A stretch of DNA of 64,000 nt from Trileptium ribeirensis (Eukaryota > Nematoda > Enoplea > Enoplida > Thoracostomopsidae). This document shows positions 22,869 to 33,718 of the stretch, piece by piece (position 1 is the stretch's first letter; each line of letters opens with the position of its first letter). The notes under the pieces are model-generated. The model did no database searches, had not been told where the DNA came from, and saw only the letters and a program-made list of their open reading frames with translations. The position numbers and the translations under genes were made by a program. The stretch is from the NCBI GenBank assembly GCA_030248225.1, contig JASANE010000080.1, positions 36,621-100,620 on the forward strand, written 5' to 3'.

Positions 22869-23074
22869 GTATCGAGTCGCCGGTTGCCCTTTTTTTCGTC
22901 GCACTCGTTGGGATATTTTTCTCGGCGGCGTTTCTACATCCGAAGGAGTTTAGTAATATCGTACACGGCGTGGTATTTTTCCTATGCATTCCATGCACCT
23001 ACGTTATTCTTTCGCTTTATGCTTTGGTCAATTTGAACGTTATAATTTGGGGCACGCGCGAAGCAGCTGCAAAG
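22869..23074 (+). CDS. Chitin synthase exon ending at the WGTRE motif
   Basis: A 206-bp exon bordered by TATTTATAG| and GCAAAG|GTACGT. It starts with two bases that complete a glycine codon from 22346. It encodes GIESPVALFFVALVGIFFSA, AFLHPKEF, GVVFFLCIPCTYVILSLY and finally LVNLNVIIWGTREAAAK. The LNV-x-WGTRE motif is a hallmark of metazoan chitin synthases and lies after the central five-span membrane cluster. The exon ends in phase 0. Downstream parts of the protein (cytosolic loop, further spans) were not recognised, apart from a weak candidate near 31.7 kb. The encoded text is intact. Confidence 0.93.
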
Positions 23075-25514
23075 GTACGTTGATAGTTGAAACAGAACGA
23101 GTGGAGATAACGGAGTTTCCTCAGATAGCAATTGTGTAAAAAATTCATTTTCCCACTCTGCGTCAGTGATAAGCATCAGTCGATGGGTGGATTATCACAA
23201 TTTTTTTATTCGACGCGTAATAGAATCTAACTGTGCAGTTACACTGTATTTGCGCTGTTTCAGTGATTTTATGCCCAAGTATTCTCATGCTTATACGAAT
23301 TGAAACACTTGATTTTTGGTCAATTGAGGTCCTCCAACATTTTAGGTCATAACTCTTGCTCGTAGCGTTGAACATCTGTTCAGAACCATCTCATGCTACA
23401 AGTAGTGCTATTAAATAGCATTCTTTGTCAGGGTAGCTATTTTGGAGTCATGAGCTAACTTAAAAAACCACAAAACAGTGAAATTTCAAAATTTTGACTA
23501 CGAGAATTTATTGCTTGTTCGTGGTAAACGCTTGGCTTATGGGTTTTTATCCCTTTCATCGCGTAGATGTCATTGTTTTAAATATTGGATCTCCGGGAGA
23601 ATTAAAAAACTGTAGCTTAATTAGTATATATTTTCTAGGAAAGGAATTGATGAACGAAGTCATTTTATCACTTCCAAATAAGTTTGTGGAAAACCATCAA
23701 ACGTATTAGATTCCAGTGTGGAAAATATCTTGACTGGTGCTAAAATACAAATTATAAATTATATAAAGCGACAGAATTTAATATCCATCCTAGAACACAA
23801 AGTGCTTTAAGTGGATTTCTTATCAAAAATTCCATTAATTTTTGTAGACAGATAACTCAATCGTTTTTGCATAGGTTACCGTTTAATATTGAAGTTGATG
23901 AAAATATATTATGTATAAAAATTACTACATGAAGCCGTTTAAACTGTTGGTTTAACCCATTTGGTAGTGAACAACACTTGGTATACTGTTAAGCCTGCGG
24001 GGAGCTAAAATGCTAAATTTTGGCCATAAAATGTAAAGTTTTGGCATTTTTCAATTTATTTATACGTAGAGGGCTAGAATAGGTCCATAGATTTTGGGAT
24101 GGCTGAATACAACAATTATTGTGCTTGGGTGGTATATGTGCAATAATCCAGCAAGCAATAGGATCCTACAATTTCATGATTAGGATAACTGAACCTATAA
24201 GTTGATTTATAAAATTCAAGGATTTCAAACTTTTTGGGCTTTGGAAAAAAGGCTCCACTGATTTTGATATGTGCTGGAAAAGATCGCGTAATGTATTGGT
24301 AGTGTATTATTCTTTTGAATCTAGCAAGACATTTGGGAAACCCAATTTTCAAATTCGAAATCGTTATTCGTAGTTCAGGCTCAGACTCACTATACTTGCT
24401 CCTTTTCTATTAGCTGAGCGAGTTACTAGTGTTGTTATGGTGCCTAGCCCAGAGTTATGTATACAATGGGCTATCCTGATTGCTTCCTGAATAATTTCTA
24501 TTGTGGCTTGTGGTATTAACAAGCTGTGGAAAACTTTCTGGGCGCAACGGAAAAAATGCGTATACCACATCAATTCAATAAAATGGAATTACATAGTATA
24601 TATGTGTCACTGGTGACTTGTATTCGTGCATCTAAACTAGCAGCGAAGAGCATGTATGTATTTGTTGTATTTCAGAGAACTATTGGCACATAGTTTTGTA
24701 CTTCATGCAGTAGTGGCAGGCTTATCCATTTTCTGAAACTTCTGTCAGTGGGCATGAACTTCTTTGCTTTTGAACTAGAGAGCGAGCGATATCCGGATTT
24801 TGCTAATGCGCGTTAAAAGGGCGAGCACTCCGACTCCGAAATCTAAAACTATTCAAAATTCAGTGTTTTATTTAACAAAACCCCTAAAATAATAATTAAT
24901 ATTTCGCCACAGACTTCAACTACTATACTGAGGTCAAACACAAATTTTAAGCCAATGTTTGACAAATTTACTGTCGTCTTGTGAGCGAGCGAGCAGTGAG
25001 CGAACAAAATTTTATTAAATTTATAAATGAACGCGAGCAACGAGCGAGCAGAGGTCTATTTTAGCGAGCGCTGTTGTACGTAAGTTAATGGAATTTTAAC
25101 TTTATAATGGGATTTTTGTACAAAAACTGTTGTCGATTTTTATTTCATATTAGAGTATCTGCACGTCTGGTGGAGCCGAAAATTTTGCCCAGTAAAAATG
25201 TCCGCTACCCCCCCATTTCGAAAAGCCAGAATGGTTGGTAATACAATGAAGTTTTGATAGTAACATGTATCATGTGCGTAAAGCGTTTCAGACAAACATT
25301 TTGTTTTCGAACAAAAATCTGGGAATCGAAATTGGATCAGTGAACTGGCATATTGAATGATTTGCCGATTGAATCGTCTCTAATTTTTTTGCGGAATGCC
25401 AGTTCTGGAATAAAATTGAAAAATATTTCATATAAAATTTATAACTACTCATGCGAACTGTGAAAGGTAATCGGTCGAACAATACTCATTTTTGGCTTGT
25501 ATTCAGTCTATATG
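23075..25514. other. Presumed chitin synthase intron, no gene seen
   Basis: AT-rich sequence starting with the donor GTACGT. Around 24780-25080 there are several GAGCGAGCGAGC-type words on both sides of an AT-rich stretch, probably remnants of a repeat. No recognisable coding segment. Confidence 0.5.
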
Positions 25515-26682
25515 CTAGTAGCAAGCGAAGATGAAACTGAGCTAGGGTGGTTTCCTTTATACTTGTCATTTTATGTGTATTCATCCACATGTAACAGGAT
25601 TATGTTTAGTGTATATTATTACCCTAAAACCTGCTGAACCCCGGAAGCTTTATAATGCTGGTTTGATAGGAGTTGCGGAACACCGTCTCTTCATCTAGTC
25701 AGAATGTTGTAATAACTTATCTGAATTATATTATCTGAAAATAGCGCATAACCAAATAAGTGACGCCAAAGGAAATGTTTTGGTTAATGGTCGACCCTAA
25801 ACTCTTAAAAACTTGCTTTAGTACAGTCATGTTGGATACTAGATGACCACACCATTGTGTTCAACGTACCAAAACTCTATACAGACCGATCTAAATTCAA
25901 AAGTGATATAACAAAACAACCGAAGACACACTTTTCTGGTAATCCAGCTTGTCGACCCTAAACATATTGAAGACACACTTGAAATGCATGAAATATTCGT
26001 GCTGGACTCTAGATAACTAAACTATCTTATCTAGTGTAACCAAATACCACTGTAATTATTCGTGATGCCTTGCACATAATACATAACCAAATAAAGAAGA
26101 CAGACAATGCTCTGAAAATCGGGTTCCTCGACGCTGCAACCTTTTAATCCCGTAAAGCCATACTGGCCCTTAGATAACAAAACTGCCATATTCGGCGTGC
26201 TTGATATCCTATTACACAGTCGCTTCACGGCACACAAACACGCAATGACATTTCGAAATGTGGAAATCGATACATATTTCTGCCAAAGGGTTGGCAACCA
26301 TAGTAGGTCCTGGGATGGCTCTAAGAGTTTTTCCACAAAAAGTGATATTAGATAAAGTTGTAGATCTCGATGAGCTGATTATGGATGATCTTCGGATTTC
26401 GTTACCTCTGTTATAGGACGCGAAACACAACACTTAATAGCCAGATTTGACTCTGAATACTTAAAGCTCAATTTTTGGCCATCTTGACCAAGAAGAAGTG
26501 GTCGGAGTTCTTAGCGTTCAACTAAAGGGAACAATACACATCACTTTTGCTATCGATTACAAATTTTATCGAAATATATTTATGCGAATATTAGTTATGA
26601 GTTACACTGAAAAACAAGAAAAATCGCGGTTTTCTCTTTAGTGGACGTAGTTACTACTTCTCGCGTTTTGTTCGCTCCGTGT
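25515..26682 (-). mobile_element. Helentron-like (HINE) repeat, copy 1, minus orientation
   Basis: Reads on the minus strand from ACGGAGCGAACAAAACGCG (near 26680) to the terminal GCTTGCTACTAG (25515). It shares internal words with the other copies, such as AAAATCGGGTTC and GGATTATG...TTATAATGCTGG, the latter matching 27474-27560. The family has inverted GAAACGGAGCGAGC/GCTCGCTCCGTTTC words near its two ends, followed at one end by a small hairpin and CTAG. No transposase is encoded. Confidence 0.6.
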
Positions 26683-27212
26683 TAATAGTAGACCTAACTT
26701 TATTGAGAAACTGTTATCTCCTCGATGGATGAATTTATTTTGTCAACAATATTTTGTAGGTTAAAGGAAATCCCGCCCCTATGAGTAAGAGGTCGCTCTC
26801 CGCAGTTGACAATCTTATGTCGAAGTTCCAGTACAATGCGTCCCGCTCGTCCCATGAAACCGTTGAACGCGATCAGTTCTTGTGTGGATGCGATCGATTG
26901 TGCCATTGTGTTATATTTCCAACTAGCCACGATAGAAGCCTCAATTACCGAACTTCATTTGAACAATTCGCTTGGATTGGTTCTGGGCTGGAACGTCTGA
27001 ACAGAAGGCAAGTGGTGCTGGATGCTCTTTATTTTGAAATTTCATTACATAATTTCTTGCATCGTATTCAGGTTATGTGAAAATCTGTTAGTCCTATTCT
27101 AGGCTCAGCATACAACTAAATTGCAGAAGTACGAAGATTTGACAAGTTTTGTTGCCAAGTTGCTCAGCATTTTCTGCCTGCAGTGTTCCACATACAGATA
27201 ACGGCATACGCA

Positions 27213-27382
27213 CAGTCGCGGCCAAAAATAAGGGCAAATGGTCGAAATCGATCGATTTTGATTTAACAAACTTCGTTCGATTTCGGTAAAACAAAATTTC
27301 CATCATTTCAACGAATTGCGATTAAACGAAATTGCGGTCGATTTCGATCGTTTTCGATTGCACTTATTCTTGGCCTGGATTG
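27213..27382. mobile_element. Tc1/mariner-type MITE (GGCCAAAAATAAG termini)
   Basis: The left end CAGTCGCGGCCAAAAATAAG and the right end, reverse-complemented CAATCCAGGCCAAGAATAAG, match over about 24 bp. TA follows the right end (27383-27384); the left TA has been lost. The interior is built from CGATCGATTT/TCGAAATCG words. The element is 170 bp and non-coding. Confidence 0.7.
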
Positions 27383-27398
27383 TAATGTAGCTTTAAAT

Positions 27399-29060
27399 GT
27401 AGTATCTCGCAAGCGAGAGTGCTGCCAAGCCAACTTTGATGTATAATAGTTAGCATTATGTACAATCACCTGTATCAGGATTATTGTGCTTGATGTATTA
27501 CCACCTTAGAACACCTCAAACAACTTAAGCCTTATAATGTTGGCCTGAAAGGAGTTGGGAACACAACATATTCTTCATGTCACAAAACTTGTATAATAGC
27601 CTATTTGAAGCAGCAAAACAACATATAACGGTCGGAAATGCTTTTTTCTTTTACCTTTGTTTCGAATGTGCGCTGCTGATGGACCTTGTTGACCAGCTTT
27701 GGTTTGACGCCATGCACCGTTTCTTTGGCGACTTTTGTAGCATCTTCCGTTTCAACGGCAATTTGAACCGCCCTGGCGAAATCGAGCTCGTCATCTTTGA
27801 CTTTGAATAAGGCCTTGAGAACGGCTTCGTTACTGACGGAGCAAATGAAGCGTGACCGGAGTGCTTCGTCCTGAGGATCTTTGATTGAGGCAAAGGCGCA
27901 GGTTGCGGCATCTTGGCGGAAACAGGCCGCAAGCTCCTGTAGGGTTTCATCCGGCTTCTGTCGCATGTCGCTCCGAAACTTGAATCTTGCATGAACGACG
28001 AAACGTCTGGGATCGTACTGGTTCTTCATGAAGTCAACGATATCGTCCATAACAAGATCGTTGATGGCCTTTGGAGGACTTTGTTGACGCGCGAGATTTT
28101 CAAGCAGGTGGTAGACCTCTTTGGATTGATTGGTCAGGAAAATCTGGGCCATCTTGCTGCCCGACACGGAATGTGCTCCAGCGAAGGTTTGAAATCGATC
28201 CCACTAGTCTGGCCAAAGTTCGGACGTTGAGTCGAACGGCTCAAAATCAGGAATATTCGGAATTGGAGAAGGCATGGTGGTAGCTACGGCGTTTCTTTGG
28301 ACGCCCGCTTGTAGCACTATTGATCATAGCCTCCATTTGTTCTTGATGTCGCTTCTCATGATCATCCAGTTGCTTTTGCGTCATAGCGATGAGCTGAGCA
28401 ATCTCTGACATGATGAATTCAGTGTTTGAATTCAGTATATATACTTTTCAAAGATTACTCACTGGTTGCTTTGTTTAATTTCCGTTAACGGAATTTTTTT
28501 CTAACTTGTGTTTTTAATGTGCATAGACCCTTGCTAATGCTCTGCACGCAATACCTAACAAAATATCTAAAGGTACTATATATTCTGGAAATCGGGTTCA
28601 CCTGCCACAACTGTTCGTGTATGCTGACCGTATATAACTGAGCCTATATACATAGACCATTATTGATGGCCTGCACGTATTTTTTTAACAGAAGACGCAC
28701 TATTTCAAAAAATCGGGCTTGATGATCGTAAAGCTCTAAGCCCTTGAAAAGGTATAATGTACTCACGTTGGGTTCTAGATAGCAAATTTAGCGTATTCAT
28801 CTGTTTCATAACATAATAATACTCGTTGTAAAACACGGGAACATGTCAAAATTTGAAAAATCGGTATTTCTAACAAAAGGTCGACGATACATAATTCAGG
28901 CTCACAGCGGCCGTGGTACATAGTTCCACTAAAGGTGATTCTCAACAAAGTTGCAGATACTAATGGGCTGATTTTAGCATTTCGATGCGAAGCCTGCCCT
29001 GTAGATATGGCTCTGAAATACGAATACCCGTTTAACCAATTTTTGCAGAGTCTTTAAAAA
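27399..29060 (-). mobile_element. Helentron-like (HINE) repeat, copy 2, minus orientation, with gag insert
   Basis: The terminus TAGTATCTCGCAAGCGAGAG at 27399 is the inverse of the family's 3' hairpin end. Sequence at 27474-27600 and again at 28540-28760 aligns with copy 1 (shared GGAGTTG..GAACAC and GGAAATCGGGTTC words). Between about 27605 and 28440 the alignment is interrupted by a Ty3-type gag fragment. The outer (5') boundary is not clear. Confidence 0.55.
27612..28411 (-). pseudogene. Ty3/gypsy-type gag fragment inside a HINE copy
   Basis: Minus-strand coding starts at ATG 28411 with SEIAQLIAMTQKQLDDHEKR, followed by a basic stretch. A frame change and a TAG (near 28210) then lead into the frame 27601-28167. 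That frame carries a retrotransposon capsid-type sequence: IFLTNQSKEVYHLLENL, MKNQYDPRRFVVHARFKF, KPDETLQELAACFRQDA, LRSRFICSVSNEAVLKALF. These are typical of gag proteins of Ty3-like elements. The zinc knuckle and all of pol are absent; the frame runs out into the flanking HINE sequence. It is distinct from the gag at 33.7 kb. Either a truncated insertion or a gene fragment captured by the Helentron-like element. Confidence 0.75.
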
Positions 29061-29490
29061 CTAGTTTTTGACTTTTTGACCTGGTGGCAGTTCACCTGTG
29101 GGAACCATTAAAGTACTGTAACTGCCAGAAAACGTAAAATATGTGTAATTTAGCGACTGATTTAAATATTATGCATACCAAGCAAGGGAAAGGTCTAATG
29201 ATTTTTAGACTCACAAGGAAAAATCAGAAGATCTTCATCGAAATTTTAAATGAATATGAATGAAGTAACATATTGAACATTACAATTTTCTGGGTGGTTT
29301 TCTAATATTTTTAAATATATATCAAGTAATGTTCATGGTTTTTTGTAAATGCGGAGAACGTTAAAAGCGTTGGTGTTTGTATCAATATCATAAGTTTATT
29401 GTATGTATGTGTGTCGCTGTTAGTAAGTTATTATCCAGGGATTCTTGTAGTTTGAACATCGATAAATTTGATTTTGTGATTTTTGCTGAC

Positions 29491-29864
29491 CTGTCCACAG
29501 CCCATCGAAAATGTGGGGGGCGGGAACTTCAGAGGCCCCCATGTTCATTCTCGAGGGAAAATTAAAAGTGGAAGGGGCAAATTTTGCTTAAAAATACTAA
29601 ATATTTCCATATTTTCATGTATTTTTACTACCGTGTATTTTCAGGCTAAAAACATTTTAGATTATAAATAGTGGTAACTAATGTATAAAAAACAAATTGC
29701 AAAACAGAAATTTTCAGACAAAAAGTTTTCGGAATTAGTTGAACATGAGGTTTCGGCCGAGTGAGGGGGGCGGACATGGGGGAAAATATCATGAACATGG
29801 GGTGGGGATTTGGAAAGTGGGGGAGAAGGGGTCCCCCACTCCGTCCTTCCCCTCTGTGGACAGG
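29491..29864. mobile_element. Candidate MITE with CTGTCCACAG ends
   Basis: CTGTCCACAG at 29491-29500 and its exact inverse CTGTGGACAG at 29855-29864 bracket 374 bp. The sequence inside both ends is G-rich (GTGGGGGGCGGGAACTT left, GGGGGAGAAGGGGTCCCCCA right), unlike the AT-rich surroundings. No target duplication was established. Confidence 0.45.
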
Positions 29865-30192
29865 GCAGTTTTTGAAATAGCATTACGGAATATTGCTCAC
29901 TTTTAGAAAAGCGAAACGCCATCACTGACTGTGACCTTTCGAAAAAGCAGTAACATAATAATAATATGTCTCGACAATCGGTCATTTCTGGAGGGCCTGT
30001 ATTTGGGAACCTTTGGCACATTTGTTAATTTCTTTTGAAATTTAACATTGAAATTAGTAACCTGCCTGAAATGACCGCTACTCGAAATTAGTACTGTGTC
30101 CTCGATACTTTGTCGATGCTCTTTCGCTTGAAAGGCGACAGACATTTGAGCGTAGAGCCTCTGTTATCGAAATCAGGGCGTTTTCTGTAATT

Positions 30193-31658
30193 GAAACGGA
30201 GCGAGCGGAGTTTCCAGTGATGGCGCTAGTGGGGTAAAAATGGTGAAAATTTCTCTTTGTCTGGCGCTGTAATTCACATTTATCTTCGGATGGATGGATT
30301 TAGTCAAATTTTTTATTCAATAGAAGCAGTGATGACGATAGGGATGATGTGCCCTTTGCTTGAACGAACGGCTCCGACTCTACTTCTTATGTCAACATTG
30401 AAAAAAAAACAGGTTTTTAAAGGTTCTTTGCCAAATCTGGCGATACGGGTGCAAGCTTTTCGCAGCCCGTATGTCACGCAGAGTCGTAGCATCGAAATCT
30501 GCAATTTCAGCTCAGCGAGATCTATAACTTCAGCTTTCGATATCTACGACTATGCTGAAAGTTCATTTGTTGTGACACCACAATCTGGACTGCTGTGGCC
30601 CTGAATATGGTTCATTAACCATTTGCCAGAAACATCGTTTCTTCAAATTTCGTATGTTATTGCGTGTTTTTATTTTATAGCGAGTGTCTATCAGGTTATG
30701 AAACACGTTGAATACGATGGTTTTGTTATCTACGTGCAACTTGACTATATTATTCCATTTATGGGGTCTCAAGGGTTTTACGGTCGACGAACTCGATTGT
30801 TAACTTGTAGCGTTAGTCTGTTTTCGTTATTTTTGTTACGTAATGCCCGCTGGGCTTCAAGAATTTGTAATGTATGGCTTTTCGGCATGCTGAATGTAAT
30901 GGCTTGGTTACCTAGAGACCACCACGAATATTTCAAACGTTTTCAGAGGTTTAGCGTCAATGAACCTTATTTCCAGAATAATGTCTTCAGTAATTTGGTT
31001 AGTATTAAATACAGGGCATCAAGAATATTATAAAAGTTTTGGATGTGCCGATTATCATCGTTGTTTTGTAATCTAATGTCCAACACGAATATTTAATTCT
31101 TTTTCAGAAAGTTTCAATGAGTTTAAAGGTCAATGAATACGATTTCCAGAATATAGTTTGTCTCCAGTTGTTCGGTACAAGATAATATCAATGACAGTCA
31201 ATATTATATAGGTTTGATACGCTGGACACGATGATTTGGTTATCTAGAGACCAACATGAATACAAAAAGCACTCGCCAGAAATGAGTGTCACCTTTCGAA
31301 CAAACGACCATCGAACAGAAATCGAACAAAATTTATTTATCCTCGAACACTTTTCGAACAGCTCTCGAGTAAATGTGCGCCAAAATTGCGAATAGGTCTC
31401 GAATAAACTTCGAACGCATTACGAACAAAATTTTTGAATAAATTGATTGAGCGAATTTCGAGCGAACATCGAATGAACATCAATCATTTTTAGAGAGTAT
31501 TGTTTTTCATGCGTTTTCAGTTTTTAGATGGGTTTTGGGTGGTTTGTATTTTAAATACAGCCTGTTACATTATGATTACATAAAATAACAACGTACAAAT
31601 GAAACCGCACTCGCAATAATTTCAATCACTTATTTCAAGCTCGCATAAGAGATGCTAG
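30193..31658 (+). mobile_element. Helentron-like (HINE) repeat, copy 3, plus orientation
   Basis: Begins TGAAACGGAGCGAGCGGAGT and GATGGCGCTAG, as do the copies at 42290 and 49451. Internally it has at least two degenerate tandem units of about 170 bp, marked by TTTCCAGAAT and GGGCATCAAGAAT. It ends GATGCTAG. A Tc1/mariner-type MITE interrupts it at about 31263-31502. Confidence 0.65.
31263..31502. mobile_element. Tc1/mariner-type MITE nested in HINE copy 3
   Basis: The left end carries GCACTCGCCAGAAATGAGTG and the right end, reverse-complemented, carries CAATACTCTCTAAAAATGAT; both resemble the element at 4227-4376. The interior consists of many TTCGAACA/TCGAACG words. It interrupts the HINE repeat unit between GAATA and TTTCATGCGTTTTCAG. 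Exact borders are uncertain by a few bases. Confidence 0.55.
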
Positions 31659-31716
31659 TTTATTAATTATGACAGTGCACAGTCTCCGACCAGAAATAGT
31701 GTTATTTAGAATTGAT

Positions 31717-31899
31717 CAGTTGGATGACCGCCTGCGTGATTTGGGTGATCTTGATAAAACGCTCGTCTCATCGTCTCCAATCCGAAATTATCCTGTTCCT
31801 GTCTCACGATTATCATCACGTCAGTCGTCTACAACTACTGTCCGTACCATTTCAACGCCTGGCAACGAACGTACGGTTGAGGCAAGAACCCCGTCGAGT
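31717..31899 (+). CDS. Candidate host exon (coiled coil plus Ser/Thr-rich)
   Basis: An open frame between repeat copies reads LDDRLRDLGDLDKTLVSS, then a Ser/Arg/Thr-rich stretch (SRLSSRQSSTTTVRTIST), and meets an excellent donor GTGAGT at 31900. A possible acceptor ATTGATCAG lies immediately upstream in the phase needed after 23074, but it has a poor pyrimidine tract. Insect chitin synthases have a short coiled coil and a Ser-rich cytosolic loop after the WGTRE motif, so this could be a downstream chitin synthase exon. This is inference from composition and phase, not sequence identity. Confidence 0.3.
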
Positions 31900-32129
31900 T
31901 GTGAGTGTTTTGTACTGAACTAATCAATGAAGGTGCGTTCGAATTTCGCTGGATGTTCCTTTCAAATATGCTATATTTTTCGGCAAGGGTACGGAGTGTA
32001 ACGTAGTTTTTTTACAATATTGTTCCAGAGCTGTTCGGATTTGTTCGCAGAACAGTAATGTTCGTTCGCTTGAAATACAATTTCAAGACATTTCTGAAGA
32101 GTACTGTAGCTTATGATGCAATCTAATAG

Positions 32130-32420
32130 TGTAGCGGTTCCAGTCTTTTTGATGTTTGGGTTTTACGGGAAGAATGTTTTTGCTTTTCGCAGAACGACGA
32201 AGAATGTTGTTTTTGCTTTTCGCAGAACGATGAAGAATTTCTAAATAGTGGGCGTAGAAATGTCTTTAAAACAATTGTAATTGTTGTAAAAGTTGACACA
32301 CTGGATGGTTATAATGTTTTTAAGTTTTTGTCAGAATTGTGCTGGTTGGGTTTTCTTGTTTAAGTTCGCAATTCTTGTTACCGTGTGTTAGCGAATATCT
32401 ACATAAGTAAGGCCGTTACA
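32130..32420 (+). repeat. 5' long terminal repeat of Ty3/gypsy element
   Basis: Starts TGTAGCGG and ends CCGTTACA, an imperfect inverted pair, and is followed immediately by a primer-binding-site-like sequence. At 291 bp it is in the normal LTR range. No second copy was found downstream of pol, so the call rests on the TG..CA ends, the adjacent binding site and the position upstream of gag. Confidence 0.6.
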
Positions 32421-32434
32421 AGTGGTGACCACGA
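32421..32434 (+). other. Primer-binding-site-like sequence
   Basis: AGTGGTGACCACGA directly follows the LTR end. TGGTGACC-type sequences at this position prime minus-strand synthesis from a host tRNA in many LTR retrotransposons. The identity of the tRNA is not assigned. Confidence 0.55.
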
Positions 32435-32445
32435 TAAAATATTTC

Positions 32446-33715
32446 CAATCGCATCCGTTGCGACTGTTCGTCCCAACCGCATCCGCTGCTGTTGCTAATA
32501 TCAACTGCACCAGCTGCGGTTGTTCATTTCCAGTCGCACCCGTTGCGACTGTTCGTCCCAACCGCATCCGCTGCGGTTGCGAATATCAACTGCACTAGCT
32601 GCGGTTGTTCATGTCCAATCGCACCCGTTGCGACTGTTCGTCCCAACCACATCCGCTGCGGTTGCTAATATCAACTGCACCAGCTGCGGTTGTTCATTTC
32701 CAGTCGCACCCATTGCGACTGTTTGTCGCAGCCGCATCCGCTGCGGTTGCTAATATCAACTGCACCAGCTGCGGTTGTTCATTTCCAGTCGCACCCGTTG
32801 CGACTGTTGGTCCCAACCGCATCCGGTGCGGTTGCTAATATCAACTGCACCCGCTGCGGTTGCTAATATCAACTGCACCCGCTGTGGTTGTTCATTTCCA
32901 GTCGCACCCGTTGCGACTGTTCGTCCCAACCGCATCCGCTGCGGTTGCTAATATCAACTGCACCCGCTGCGGTCGTTCATTTCCAGTCGCACCCGATGCG
33001 ACTGCTAGTCCCAACCGCATCCGCTGCGGTTGCTAATATCAACTGCACCCGTTGCGGTTGTTCATTTCCAGTCGCACCCGTTGCGACTGTTCGTCCCAAC
33101 CGCATCCGCTGCGGTTGCTAATATCAACTGCACGCGCTGCGGTTGTTCATTTCCAGTCGCACCCGTTGCGACTGTTCGTCCCAACCGCATCCGCTGCGGT
33201 TGCTAATATCAACTGCACCCGCTGTGGTTGTTCATTTCCAGTCGCACCCGTTGCGACTGTTCGTCCCAACCGCATCCGCTGCGGTTGCTAATATCAACTG
33301 CACCCGCTGCGGTCGTTCATTTCCAGTCGCACCCGATGCGACTGCTAGTCCCAACCGCATCCGCTGCGGTTGCTAATATCAACTGCACCCGTTGCGGTTG
33401 TTCATTTCCAGTCGCACCCATTGCGACTGTTCGTCCCAACCGCATCCGCTGCGGTTGCTAATATCAACTGCACCCGCTGCGGTTGTTCATTTCCAGTCGC
33501 ACCCGTTGCGACTGTTCGTCCCAACCGCATCCGCTGCGGTTGCTAATATCAACTGCACCCGCTGTGGTTGTTCATTTCCAGTCGCACCCGTTGCGACTGT
33601 TCGTCCCAACCGCATCCGCTGCGGTTGCTAATATCAACTGCACCCGTTGCGGTTGTCTACAATTAGCTGCACCTGTTACAGTTGTCCCTCTCCAGTCGCA
33701 TCTGCTACGGTTGTA
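32446..33715 (+). repeat. 85-bp minisatellite in the retrotransposon leader, with 340-bp higher-order unit
   Basis: About 15 tandem units of 85 bp. Each contains three related words: CGCATCCGCTGCGGTTGC, TGCACCCGCTGCGGTTG and CGCACCCGTTGCGACTG. The CCGCTGCGG cores are self-complementary. Spacing of identical variants shows a second period: the segments starting at 32888 and 33228, and at 33052 and 33392, are nearly identical and 340 bp (4 units) apart. Because 85 is not a multiple of three, all three frames stay open over runs of units and give repetitive Cys/Arg-rich translations with no sign of being proteins. The array begins about 10 bp after the primer-binding site and grades into degenerate units just before the gag start. 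Confidence 0.95.
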
Positions 33716-33718
33716 CCC

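Noticed and set aside
26700..26930. 76-codon minus-strand frame followed by AATAAA
   Set aside because: It lies at the edge of a HINE copy; upstream frames are closed and no domain is recognised. The AATAAA is common in AT-rich DNA.
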